This document shows positions 46,912 to 56,347 of a stretch of DNA of 64,000 nucleotides, one piece after another; position 1 is the stretch's first letter, and each line of letters starts with the position of its first letter. Origin of the DNA: 43-108 sp001915545. GTDB lineage: Bacteria; Bacteroidota; Bacteroidia; Bacteroidales; Bacteroidaceae. The position numbers and the translations under genes were made by a program. A model generated the notes under the pieces. The model was not told the origin of the DNA. It was given only the letters and a program-made list of their open reading frames with translations, and made no database searches. Location of the stretch: positions 1 to 64,000 of the forward strand of contig CABUGV010000016.1 in assembly GCA_902491215.1 (NCBI GenBank), in the 5' to 3' direction.

Positions 46912-47103
46912 GACAGAAGAACATGGTGCGAGTAAGCTCGCAAGGTAAACGCGCATTGCGCTAGGTAAAACATGAAGCAGGCTTCATTAGGTAAAACGCA
47001 GGTGTGCCTGCTAGTTAAATGCTTCGCTAGGCCTTTTTAGACATAAGAACAAAAGTCATGAGGTTAATGTTACCGCAATTGCTACCATACCGTCATTCCT
47101 GGC
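46912..47103 (-). repeat. 192-bp inverted copy of the cassette-flanking repeat
   Basis: Exact reverse complement of 192 of the 197 bases of 3380-3576 and 5837-6033. It stands about 41 kb from the 5837 copy, with the surface and capsule genes between. Confidence 0.9.
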
Positions 47104-47471
47104 AAGGACCAGGAATCTAATGATGTGTGGCATGCGTCCTCGCTTGCATTGTGCTATTCGTTAAGATAAGGTCCCTGGTCCTAGCCAGGGATGACGTGTC
47201 GCGGGCACTGTGCTGTTTCCCGTGGGTATACTTTGTTTAGACAAAAGAACATAAGAACTATAGGTTAATGCTGTTACTATGGCTAGCTAACAGTCATTCC
47301 TGGCAGGGACCAGGAATCTTTTAATGGTAGTTTGCATGTGCCCTCGCTTGCATTGTGCAGTTCATGAAGATAAGGTCCCTTGGTCCTAGCCAGGGATGAC
47401 GTGTCGCGGGCGTTGTGCGGTTTCCCGTGGGTATACTTTGTTTAGACAAAAGAACATAAGAACAAAAGAAT

Positions 47472-47578
47472 ACATAGAAAAACAAACGCATGTTCAAGCA
47501 AGTTTTACATTCGTTTGTCTTTTCTATGTTTTGCATCTACGGATGCGTATAGCACAGCTCTTCTTTTGATGAAAAGAA
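47472..47578 (-). repeat. Three-hairpin dispersed element, copy 5 (inverted)
   Basis: Stems ACATAGAAAA/TTTTCTATGT (47472-47481 with 47520-47529), GCATC/GATGC (47533-47537 with 47542-47546) and TTCTTTT/AAAAGAA (47561-47567 with 47572-47578). Confidence 0.6.
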
Positions 47579-48432
47579 CAAATGTGTAATATTTTGCAGT
47601 TGGTTTCCTCGTCGTCATTCCTGGCCGAGACCAGGAATCTTGTGATTGTAGTTTGCATGTGGCCTCGTCAGCATTGTGCAGTTCATGAAGATAAGGTCCC
47701 TGGTCCTGGCCAGGGATGACGTGTCGCGGGCACTTGTGCAAAGCGAACTTTGCAAGGTAAACGCGAGCAGACTCGCTAGGTAAAGCGCAAAACTTGGTTT
47801 TGCTAGTCAAACGCGCTTTACGCCAGGTAATAGTTTTGTGGGTACTTACGATATTTAAAGACAGAAGAACATAAGAATATAGGTTAATGCTGTTACTATG
47901 GCTACCTAACAGTCATTCCTGGCCGGGACCAGGAATCTTGTAATGGTGGTTTGCATGTGCCCTCGCTTGCATTGTTCTATTCATTGAGATGAGGTCCCTG
48001 GTCCCAGCCAGGGATGACGTATCGTTAGCATTGCGCAGTTTTCGTGTACGTACTTATTGTTAGACAGAAGAACAGAAGAACAAAAGTGATGCATAAAAGC
48101 TTGAAAGCATCAGTAAATATATTTGCCATGCTTTCCTTTCTTTATGCATGTGCACCTACGATGCAACAACCTTCGGCCTCTTGTGTCGAGAGGAACAGAA
48201 GATTTATAATATTGTATGACTTTCAATACAGTCATTCCTGGCAGGGACCAGGAATCTTATGATGCTGGTTGGCACTTGATCCCGTTAACATTGTGCAGTT
48301 CATGAAGATGAGATCCCTGGTCCTAGCCAGGGATGACACGTCGCGGACATTGAGGTGTTAGTTGATACAAGTATCCAGAAATCAACAAGTTTAAACAAAC
48401 TGTATATATTAATTTGATAGCTTATACGTATT

Positions 48433-49977
48433 TCATTCAGCGACTTTCCATTTTTCAATACCACGTAACGAAGATGAAAAGTTCACACCGATTTTAAACA
48501 ACTTACGAGAATCTTTGCGATAAGGGTCTGCATAACCTTTTTCTTCAATTTGATTCAATGCATCTTCAACACTGCCGTCAAGCTTGATTTCCATCACATA
48601 TATATAATCCTTCGTCTTGATTACAATGTCAATACGTCCACGATGCGTGGTCCGCTCCACATCAGTATAAAATCCCAGCATTTTAAAGACAACATACATT
48701 GTATTTTGGAAATACAGCTCCATCTCACCCATCACCTGATAACTAATGTCAGAAAACATTGTCTGCAAACGTTCCATAAAAGATTCCACGTCGCCTCGTT
48801 CTATTTCACTTACGAAATTTCTGATAAAGAATTCCGATCTGTTCCCTTATCCTGGTACATAATACGGCAACAGATAGCGGACAAAAACATTTTCCACTTC
48901 TTTGTTCGGGAAGCCCAATTTATACATCCTGAAACGTTCGTCGTAGCCTTTGATGGTAAGATAACCGCTCTGATAAAGCAACGGAACCGGATTAACAGTA
49001 ACCGGGCTATTGAGGTTCAGCATATCTGAAGTCAGCTCTTCATGATTCAAACGATTTAAATCGTAATTGGTTTGTTTCAACAATTCAATCAAAAAAGAAG
49101 GCGTACCTGTTTCAAACCAATAATCTTCAAATCGTTGATTCTTCAACGAATTCAACAAGCTGAACGGATTGTACACTCCTTCGGAATCATATCCGAAATG
49201 ATAACCATCATACATGGACTTCAGTTCGTCAAGAACGTCCTCTGTTTGAAGACCATTTCTCTGTGCCATTTCTGCAACGACCGGCATCAGTTGACTGCGT
49301 ATCTCTTCTTGAGTAATTCCGCAGAGCGTGGCCCAGTCATTATTGAGCGAGATATCTTCAAGGTTGTTCAAGTCACTGAATACACTGAGCTTTCCAAATT
49401 TTGAAACACCTGTCAACAAAGCAAACTTGATATATCGGTCTTGGGTTTTCAGTACAGAATAAAATGCACGTAAGATACCTCTGAGCTCTTCCTGTAGTTG
49501 TTCATTGCCAAAGTTCTGTATCAGAGGTTTATCGTACTCATCAACCAATATAACGACTCGTCGTCCACATTGTTCACTGGCAACTTGCACTATCCGTTCA
49601 AAACGCAAATAGAATTCTTTGACTTTCGGATCACCACCATATTTTTCTTCCCATTGATCGAGAGTACGTTCCAAACGGAGTATCAGACTTTCGGGAGAAG
49701 AATAAATTCCGGTATTCAGATCCAGACGAAGAACAGGATAATCAGTCCACTCATTTTCCAATGAATCAATAGCCAAACCTGAAAACAAATTCCTTTTCCC
49801 TTGGAAATAAGCTTCAATTGTGGAAAGCAAAAGTGATTTACCAAAACGACGAGGCCTACTCAGAAAATAATACCTGCCGGTATGTACCATTCGATATATA
49901 AACGCTGTTTTGTCTATATACAAATAGCCATCCTTCCGCAATGTCTCAAAATCTTGTATGCCAATCGGGTATTTCAT
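48433..49977 (-). pseudogene. AAA-ATPase-like protein (DUF1703 type), interrupted by an in-frame stop
   Basis: Read through one TAA (48847-48849) the frame encodes about 514 residues, the family's usual length. The N-terminal AAA part starts MKYPIGIQDFETLRKDGYLY, with a P-loop-like RPRRFGKS at 41-48 and a Walker B-like VVILVDEYDKPLI. The C-terminal PDDEXK_9 domain follows the stop, with D-I-V-I-K-T-K-D-Y-I-Y-V-M-E-I-K-L-D-G (the D..E-x-K core) and YADPYRKDSRKLFKIGVNFS. Both halves are in the same frame, so a single substitution (for example CAA to TAA) explains the break. Downstream translation from a GTG at 48789 is possible. Family function unknown. It is framed by near-identical repeats. 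Confidence 0.85.
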
Positions 49978-50008
49978 AAGGAAAAGTTTTTGTTGATTAC
50001 CTATTATG

Positions 50009-50016
50009 CAAAGGTA
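50009..50016 (-). promoter_or_regulatory. -7 box upstream of the AAA-ATPase-like gene
   Basis: TACCTTTG on the minus strand matches TAnnTTTG, 32 bp before the ATG. No clear -33 box. Confidence 0.45.
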
Positions 50017-50195
50017 TCAAATTCTTTCAATGAGAAAAGAATTTTAAAACTTATTCGTAATGCCTTATAGTAACAACAATGTGCAATTATTAAGATGAGG
50101 TCCCTGGTCCTAGCCAGGGATGACGTGTCGCAGGCGTTGTGCAGTTTCCCGTGGGTATACTTTGTTTAGACAAAAGAACATAAGAACAAAAGAGT

Positions 50196-50302
50196 ACATA
50201 GAAAAACAAACGCATGTTCAAACAAGTTTGACATTCGTTTGTCTTTTCTATGTTTTGCATCTACGGATGCTTATAGCACAGCTCTTCTTTTGATGAAAAG
50301 AA
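50196..50302 (-). repeat. Three-hairpin dispersed element, copy 6 (inverted)
   Basis: Same stems as copy 5: ACATAGAAAA/TTTTCTATGT, GCATC/GATGC and TTCTTTT/AAAAGAA. Together with its surroundings (about 50097-50350) it is a near-identical direct repeat of 47372-47628, bracketing the broken AAA-ATPase-like gene. Confidence 0.6.
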
Positions 50303-50992
50303 CAAATGTGTAATATTTTGCAGTTGGTTTCCTCGTCGTCATTCCTGGCAGGGACCAGGAATCTTTTAATGGTAGTTTGCATGTGCCCTCGTCAGCATTG
50401 TGCAGTTCATTAAGATGAGGTCCCTGGTCCTAGCCAGGGATGACATGTTGCGGGCACTGTGCTGTTTTTCGTGGGTACATACCGTCTGAGATATAAAAAC
50501 AAAAAGGTTTATGTTATTGCTATTGCCTCCACACAGTCATTCCTGGCAAGGACCTGGAATCTTATGGTTATGGTTGGCACTTATACTAGTCAGCACTGAA
50601 CAGCACATTAAGATGAGATCCCTGGTCCTGGCCAGGGATGACGCGTCGCAGGCACTGTGCTGTTTTTCGTGGGTACATACCGTCTGAGATATAAAAACAA
50701 AAAGGTTTATGTTATTGCTATTGCCTCCACACAGTCATTCCTGGCAAGGACCTGGAATCTTATGATGATGGTTAGCACTTGGTCTCACTGACATTGTACT
50801 GTTCATTAAGACGAGGTCCCTGGTCCTGGCCAGGGATGACGTATCGCGGGCACTGTACAGTTTGCCGTAGGTGTATGCCTTGTTTAGACAAATGAAGATG
50901 ATTGTATATAGGAGAACCTACAAACTAGCATAAGTTTCTGCTCATGCCATGTAATGACGGTATGGAACAAATGCAATAACGCAAGACCCTAG

Positions 50993-51100
50993 TTCTTTTA
51001 ATCAAAAGAATAGCGATGCTCTATGCATCCGCAGATGCAAAACATCGAAAGGACAAACAAATGTCAAGCTCGCTTGAACAGGCAGTTGACTTTTCGATGT
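50993..51100 (+). repeat. Three-hairpin dispersed element, copy 7
   Basis: TTCTTTT/AAAAGAA (50993-50999 with 51004-51010), GCATC/GATGC (51025-51029 with 51034-51038, loop CGCA), outer stem ACATCGAAA/TTTCGATGT (51042-51050 with 51092-51100). The C-G pair in the outer stem replaces A-T or T-A of other copies. Confidence 0.6.
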
Positions 51101-51265
51101 TTCCTTTTGTTCTTATGTTCTTCTGTCTAAAATCACCCACAAGGGCTCACGATATGTTTTTCGAGCGCCCGCGACAATCATTACGAGCGCTCGTAGGAAA
51201 AATTGTGAGGGCTCGCGATTTTAAAGATGAGGGCTCGCAGGAAGGATGATGGTGTAAAATAATCG

Positions 51266-51273
51266 TATATTTG
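51266..51273 (+). promoter_or_regulatory. -7 box of the FAD dehydrogenase gene
   Basis: TATATTTG, an exact TAnnTTTG match, 38 bp before the ATG at 51312. No clear -33 box within 19-23 bp. Confidence 0.55.
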
Positions 51274-51311
51274 CAGGTGATAAGAAACATGTAGAATAAA
51301 ACGATTCTGGA

Positions 51312-52931
51312 ATGATACAGGAATATCAGATAAGGGTACTGCCTCAGATTGCGGCCAGCGAGAGCGGAATAAAGGAGTTCTTGGAAACGGACAAAGGGTT
51401 GGATGCACGCAGCGTCAATCATGTCAAGGTGCTGAAACGAAGCATAGATGCACGTCAACGTACTATTTATGTCAATCTCAAGGTCAGAGTATATATTAAT
51501 GAAGAACCTGAGGATGAAGATTTCATCAGAACGGAATACCGCAACGTGGAGGGCTGTCCGCAGGTTGTCATCGTCGGAGCCGGCCCCGGCGGACTGTTCG
51601 CGGCTCTCAGGCTCATCGAACTTGGGGTGAAGCCTGTAATCGTGGAACGAGGAAAGGATGTACACAATCGCAGGGTTGATATAGCCAAGATATCGAGAGA
51701 GCAGACGGTAGACAGCGAATCGAACTACAGTTTCGGAGAGGGAGGCGCCGGTGCATACTCCGACGGCAAACTGTACACCAGAAGCAAGAAACGCGGAAAC
51801 GTTGAGAAAATCCTCAATGTGTTCTGCCAGCATGGAGCAAGCACATCTATACTTGCCGATGCACATCCGCACATCGGAACGGACAAACTGCCAGGTGTCA
51901 TTGAAAACATGAGGAAGACCATCATTGCATGCGGAGGCGAAGTACATTTCGAGACGAGAATGGACAGCCTCATCATCGAAGGCAACAAGGTGACCGGAAT
52001 CGAGACAAATACAGGCGAAACATTCCGCGGTCCTGTCATTCTAGCTACAGGACACTCAGCCAGAGATGTTTACCGCTGGCTCTACAGCAACGGCATAGGC
52101 ATAGAGGCAAAGGGACTGGCTGTCGGTGTCCGTCTGGAACACCCATCGATGCTCATCGACCAGATTCAATACCACCGCAAAGAGGGACGCGGCATGTATC
52201 TGCCTGCGGCCGAATACAGTTTTGTGACACAGGTGGACGGACGCGGAGTATACTCTTTCTGCATGTGCCCTGGAGGTACAGTCGTTCCTGCTGCAAGCGG
52301 ACCGATGCAGACCGTGGTCAACGGCATGTCTGCAAGCACCAGAAACTCCAGATGGAGCAACAGCGGTATGGTTGTGGAGCTTCATCCTGAAGACCTCAAG
52401 GACAAGAGTCTTGTGAGCGATGAATATGCCGCTTCTATAGAAGAACGCATGAACGGCGGTAAATGGAATCCTGACAGTCCGCTGGCTGTGATGCAGTTTC
52501 AGGAAGAGCTTGAAAGAATCAGCTGGCAACTCGGCAACATGAGACAGACGGCTCCGGCCCAGAGGATGGCCGACTTCGTGAACAACCGACTGAGCTACGA
52601 CCTGCCGGAAACATCATACACTCCAGGCCTCATCTCTACTCCGATACACTTCTGGATGCCTAAGTTCATAGGCGACAGAATGAAACAGGGATTCAAGAAT
52701 TTCGGAAAGAGCTCACACGGATTCCTCACCAACGAGGCTGTGATGATTGGTGTGGAAACAAGAACATCATCGCCTATACGCATCGTACGCGACAAGGACT
52801 CGCTGCAGCACGTTGAGGTGGAAGGATTGTTCCCTTGTGGCGAGGGTGCCGGTTATGCTGGAGGCATAGTGTCGGCAGGAGTTGACGGAGAGAGATGCGC
52901 CGAAGCAGCTGCCGGATACGTGAACAGATAA
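51312..52931 (+). CDS. FAD-dependent dehydrogenase (COG2509-type)
   Basis: 539 residues. N-terminal 80 residues precede a classical dinucleotide-binding motif at about 88-110 (VVIVGAGPGGLFAALRLIEL) followed by VIVERGKDVHNR. A second motif reads VILATGHSARDVYRWL, and the C-terminal FAD contact EGLFPCGEGAGYAGGIVSAG is intact. The family is conserved in Bacteroidetes and Firmicutes, substrate unknown. It is followed 30 bp later by tex on the same strand, so co-transcription is likely. Confidence 0.9.
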   Translation: MIQEYQIRVLPQIAASESGIKEFLETDKGLDARSVNHVKVLKRSIDARQRTIYVNLKVRVYINEEPEDEDFIRTEYRNVEGCPQVVIVGAGPGGLFAALRLIELGVKPVIVERGKDVHNRRVDIAKISREQTVDSESNYSFGEGGAGAYSDGKLYTRSKKRGNVEKILNVFCQHGASTSILADAHPHIGTDKLPGVIENMRKTIIACGGEVHFETRMDSLIIEGNKVTGIETNTGETFRGPVILATGHSARDVYRWLYSNGIGIEAKGLAVGVRLEHPSMLIDQIQYHRKEGRGMYLPAAEYSFVTQVDGRGVYSFCMCPGGTVVPAASGPMQTVVNGMSASTRNSRWSNSGMVVELHPEDLKDKSLVSDEYAASIEERMNGGKWNPDSPLAVMQFQEELERISWQLGNMRQTAPAQRMADFVNNRLSYDLPETSYTPGLISTPIHFWMPKFIGDRMKQGFKNFGKSSHGFLTNEAVMIGVETRTSSPIRIVRDKDSLQHVEVEGLFPCGEGAGYAGGIVSAGVDGERCAEAAAGYVNR

Positions 52932-52960
52932 CATATTCATGAAAACGCAACATATATAAG

Positions 52961-55102
52961 ATGAACAACATATTTGCAGGACTAATCAGCAAAGCGCTCA
53001 GCATTGCCGAGAAGCAGGTAGCAGGTACACTATCCCTGCTCGAAGACGGATGCACTATTCCGTTCATCAGCCGATACCGAAAGGAAGTGACCGGCGGTCT
53101 TGACGAGGTGCAGATTGCATCCATCAGCACCATGCTGGACAAGCTGAAAGAGGTGGAGAAAAGGAAAAACACCATACTGTCGACCATCGAAGGACAAGGC
53201 AAACTGACGGATGAACTGAGACACAGAATAGAAAACTCGTGGGATCCGACAGAGCTCGAAGACATATACATGCCGTTCAAGCCAAAGCGCAGAACAAGAG
53301 CCGAGGCGGCAAAGGAGAAGGGACTCGAACCGCTTGCACAGTATCTCATGCTTCAAACCGGAGGTGACGCGCTGAAAAAAGCCAAGGAGTTCGTAAACAA
53401 CGAAAAAGGAGTGAAGAACGAGGACGAGGCTCTGAAAGGCGCCATGGACATAATTGCAGAAACCGTGGCTGAAGACGAACATGCCCGCAACGCCGTAAGA
53501 AGCAATTTCAGACGCGAAGCCGTCATATCGTCGAAAGTGGTAAAAGGCAAGGAGGCCGAAGGACAGAAGTACAGAGACTATTTCGATTTTTCCGAACCAT
53601 TGGCACGATGTGCATCGCACAGACTCCTGGCGCTGAGACGCGGCGAGGCTGAAGGCATACTGAAAGTTGACATAAGCGGCGACAACGAGAAATGCGGCGA
53701 GAGACTTGAAAAAATGTTCGTAAGAAACAATACACCTTCTGCAGGATATGTCAGGCAGGCAGTGCAGGACTCGCTGAAAAGACTGCTCAAGCCATCTATT
53801 GAAACAGAATTTGCAGCGCTATCGAAAGAGAATGCCGACAAGGAGGCCATACGCATCTTCGTGAAAAACCTAGAACAACTTCTGATGTCGTCGCCTCTGG
53901 GCCAAAAGCGCGTACTGGCCATCGACCCCGGATTCAGAACGGGATGTAAGGTGGTATGTCTTGACGCCGAAGGCAATCTGCTTCACAACGAAGCCATTTT
54001 TCCCCACCCTCCAAAGAGCGAGAGGAGCAAGGCATCGGCCAAGATATGGAGTCTCGTAAAACAATATAAGACGGAAGCCATCTCTATCGGAAACGGTACG
54101 GCAAGCCGCGAAACGGAAGCATTCATCAAGGAACTGGGACTTCCGAAGGAGATACAAGTGTTCGTTGTGAGCGAGGACGGAGCATCAATCTACTCAGCTT
54201 CGAAGACGGCACGTGAGGAATTCCCTGATTACGACGTGACGGTCAGAGGTGCCGTATCGATAGGACGCCGGCTGATGGATCCGCTGGCCGAGCTGGTGAA
54301 AATCGACCCTAGCTCAATAGGTGTGGGACAATACCAGAAGGACGTCAACCAGAGCGAGCTGAAGAAGTCGCTCGACATGACTGTGGAAAGCTGTGTGAAC
54401 AAGGTAGGCGTGAATGTCAACACTGCCAGCAAACATCTGCTGATGTATGTGTCGGGACTCGGTCCGCTGCTGGCCCAGAACATCGTGACCTACAGAGCCG
54501 AAAACGGAGCGTTCCATTCAAGGAAGGAACTGATGAAAGTGCCTCGCATGGGAGCCAAGGCATTCGAGCAGGCGGCTGGATTTCTGCGCATCACCGACAG
54601 CGAACAGCCTCTGGACAACTCAGCCGTACACCCAGAAAGCTACTGCATTGTAGAGAAAATGGCGAAAGACCTCGGATGCGATGTCAGGGAACTGATGAAG
54701 AACGGCGAACTCAGGAAAAAGATAGACATAAAGAAATATGTCACAGACACAGTGGGACTGCCGACTCTCGAAGACATCATGAAAGAGCTGGAGAAGCCGG
54801 GACGCGACCCGCGAAGCAAGCTCACAGCCTTTGAGTTCGATCCCAACATCAAGGAACTGGAGGATGTCAGACCGGGAATGATTCTGCCCGGCATCGTGAC
54901 CAACATCACCAACTTCGGCTGTTTTGTCGATGTAGGCGTACATACCAAAGGTCTTGTGCACATTTCAGAAATGGCCGACAGGTTCGTCAAAGATCCGACA
55001 GAAGTGTGCCAGCTGCACGAACACGTCACTGTGAAAGTCATAGGCGTAGACCTCGAAAGAGGACGCATGCAGCTGTCCATGAAAGATACCGGCAGGAACT
55101 GA
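52961..55102 (+). CDS. tex: Tex-family RNA-binding transcription accessory protein
   Basis: 713 residues. N-terminal helical domain (GCTIPFISRYRKEVTGGLDE), YqgF/RNase H-like domain from about 320 (VLAIDPGFRTGCKVVCLDAE), helix-hairpin-helix repeats (LLMYVSGLGPLLAQNIVTYR, KVPRMGAKAFEQAAGFLRI) and a C-terminal S1 domain (GMILPGIVTNITNFGCFVDV). Tex binds RNA and affects transcription and translation under stress. The annotated end, MKDTGRN, is shortly followed in the next frame by a Lys/Glu/Pro-rich tail of about 30 codons to 55200, so a small frameshift near 55095 may have truncated the natural C-terminus. Confidence 0.93.
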   Translation: MNNIFAGLISKALSIAEKQVAGTLSLLEDGCTIPFISRYRKEVTGGLDEVQIASISTMLDKLKEVEKRKNTILSTIEGQGKLTDELRHRIENSWDPTELEDIYMPFKPKRRTRAEAAKEKGLEPLAQYLMLQTGGDALKKAKEFVNNEKGVKNEDEALKGAMDIIAETVAEDEHARNAVRSNFRREAVISSKVVKGKEAEGQKYRDYFDFSEPLARCASHRLLALRRGEAEGILKVDISGDNEKCGERLEKMFVRNNTPSAGYVRQAVQDSLKRLLKPSIETEFAALSKENADKEAIRIFVKNLEQLLMSSPLGQKRVLAIDPGFRTGCKVVCLDAEGNLLHNEAIFPHPPKSERSKASAKIWSLVKQYKTEAISIGNGTASRETEAFIKELGLPKEIQVFVVSEDGASIYSASKTAREEFPDYDVTVRGAVSIGRRLMDPLAELVKIDPSSIGVGQYQKDVNQSELKKSLDMTVESCVNKVGVNVNTASKHLLMYVSGLGPLLAQNIVTYRAENGAFHSRKELMKVPRMGAKAFEQAAGFLRITDSEQPLDNSAVHPESYCIVEKMAKDLGCDVRELMKNGELRKKIDIKKYVTDTVGLPTLEDIMKELEKPGRDPRSKLTAFEFDPNIKELEDVRPGMILPGIVTNITNFGCFVDVGVHTKGLVHISEMADRFVKDPTEVCQLHEHVTVKVIGVDLERGRMQLSMKDTGRN

Positions 55103-55226
55103 AAAAGCCTGTATCCACACCCGAAGCCACAGACCGAGGAGGACAGAATGACAGCGCAAATGCCGGAAGGATTGACGAAAAACCGAAAAAAAAAGCTTAA
55201 AGCCAATGCGGATTGATATAAATAAT

Positions 55227-55234
55227 TAACTTTG
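55227..55234 (+). promoter_or_regulatory. -7 box upstream of the sugar nucleotidyltransferase gene
   Basis: TAACTTTG fits TAnnTTTG and lies 78 bp before the ATG at 55313. -33 box unclear. Confidence 0.4.
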
Positions 55235-55312
55235 CAACTGACTAATACTGATTGCATATCAGCACGAAGAACAGCACAAATGTTTTTAACTTTATCAAAA
55301 ATATAATTGATT

Positions 55313-56224
55313 ATGAAACCTACATTATTTCTCCTGGCAGCCGGAATGGGAAGCCGTTACGGAGGTTTGAAGCAGTTGGACGGACTGGGTCCAAACGGTG
55401 AAACAATCATGGACTATTCAATCTACGATGCAATCCGCGCAGGATTCGGCAAGATTGTGTTCGTGATACGTAAAGATTTCGAAGAGCAGTTCCGCACTCA
55501 GATTCTTTCCAAGTATGAAGGAAAGATTCCTGCAGAACTCGTATTCCAGAGCCTCGACGCACTGCCTGAAGGCTTCACATGTCCTAAGGACAGAGTAAAG
55601 CCTTGGGGAACAAACCACGCTGTTCTCATGGGCAAGGATGCCATCAAGGAACCTTTCTGCGTAATCAACTGCGATGACTTCTACGGACGTGACGCTTTTG
55701 CCACCATAGGCAAATTCCTCAGCGACCTGCCTGAAGGAAGCAAGAACAAATATGCCATGGTCGGATTCCGCTGCTGCAACACTCTCAGCGAAAACGGCTC
55801 TGTAGCACGCGGTGTGTGCGTATACGACGACAACCACCATCTGACGGATGTCGTTGAGCGTACAGAAATCATGAGAGTGAACGGCCCTATCTGCTACAAG
55901 GACGAGAAAGGCGAATGGATTCCACTCGAAGAGAACGTCCCTGTCAGCATGAACATGTGGGGATTCACTCCTGACTACTTCGAATACAGCCAGGAATACT
56001 TCAAGGAATTCCTTTCCGACCCTAAGAACATGGAGAACCTCAAGGCCGAATTCTTCATTCCTCTTATGGTCAACAAGCTCATCAACGAAGGTACTGCAAC
56101 TGTTGAAGTGCTCGACACCACAAGCAAGTGGTTCGGTGTGACATACGCGGCCGACCGCGAGGACACAGTGAACAGAATCAAGGCTCTCGTTGAAGCAGGA
56201 GAATATCCAGAGAAACTGTTCTGA
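55313..56224 (+). CDS. Sugar-phosphate nucleotidyltransferase
   Basis: 303 residues from the ATG at 55313 (MKPTLFLLAAGMGSRYGGLK); a TTG two codons earlier is open but improbable. The nucleotide-binding loop G-M-G-S-R-Y-G-G-L-K-Q is a variant of GxGxRxxxxTxxxPK, as in Bacteroidetes glucose-1-phosphate uridylyl/thymidylyl-like enzymes. CVINCDDFYGRDAFATIG carries the metal-binding Asp, and INEGTATVEVLDTTSKWFGV the C-terminal lid. It probably supplies an NDP-sugar, but the exact sugar is not evident. A strong terminator follows. Confidence 0.88.
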   Translation: MKPTLFLLAAGMGSRYGGLKQLDGLGPNGETIMDYSIYDAIRAGFGKIVFVIRKDFEEQFRTQILSKYEGKIPAELVFQSLDALPEGFTCPKDRVKPWGTNHAVLMGKDAIKEPFCVINCDDFYGRDAFATIGKFLSDLPEGSKNKYAMVGFRCCNTLSENGSVARGVCVYDDNHHLTDVVERTEIMRVNGPICYKDEKGEWIPLEENVPVSMNMWGFTPDYFEYSQEYFKEFLSDPKNMENLKAEFFIPLMVNKLINEGTATVEVLDTTSKWFGVTYAADREDTVNRIKALVEAGEYPEKLF

Positions 56225-56281
56225 TGGAATACTTTCTGCATCGCACCGGATGATGCAGGCCAGACTATCTACGTACGGTAA

Positions 56282-56327
56282 ATGGGAGAATCCATTCTAT
56301 AATGATGTATTCTCCCATATTTTTTAT
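56282..56327 (+). terminator. Intrinsic terminator after the nucleotidyltransferase gene
   Basis: Stem ATGGGAGAAT/ATTCTCCCAT (56282-56291 with 56309-56318), followed by ATTTTTTAT. Confidence 0.85.
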
Positions 56328-56347
56328 AATTGTAAAAACTTAAATCT

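Larger units (their letters stand above)
46770..48360. repeat. Repeat island 5
   Basis: No gene from the invertible promoter to the broken ATPase gene. It has about twelve CCCTGG/ATTCCTGG palindromes (near 46846, 47093, 47171, 47290, 47377, 47614, 47696, 47910, 47995, 48231 and 48314), the inverted 192-bp copy of the cassette repeat, a hairpin array (about 47740-47835), a three-hairpin element (47472-47578) and a diverged outer-stem copy ATGCATAAA/TTTATGCAT (48088-48096 with 48140-48148). Bases 46510-46770 hold nothing recognisable. Confidence 0.8.
50085..51245. repeat. Repeat island 6
   Basis: No gene. Palindromes near 50100, 50338, 50427, 50537, 50619, 50731 and 50817; an inverted three-hairpin element (50196-50302) and a plus-strand one (50993-51100); a 114-bp tandem duplication (50453-50566 and 50651-50764, period 198); GC-rich palindromes near 51150-51240 such as ACGAGCGCTCGT. 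Confidence 0.8.

Noticed and set aside
47321..47810. Small open frames in the repeat islands with shared NIEKTNECQTCLN-like peptides
   Set aside because: The shared residues come from the paired hairpin element; stem complementarity explains the conservation better than coding, and the frames have no consistent start or end.
42725..51245. Insertion sequences in the repeat islands
   Set aside because: No transposase frame or long terminal inverted repeats with target duplications could be seen; palindromes are short and REP-like.
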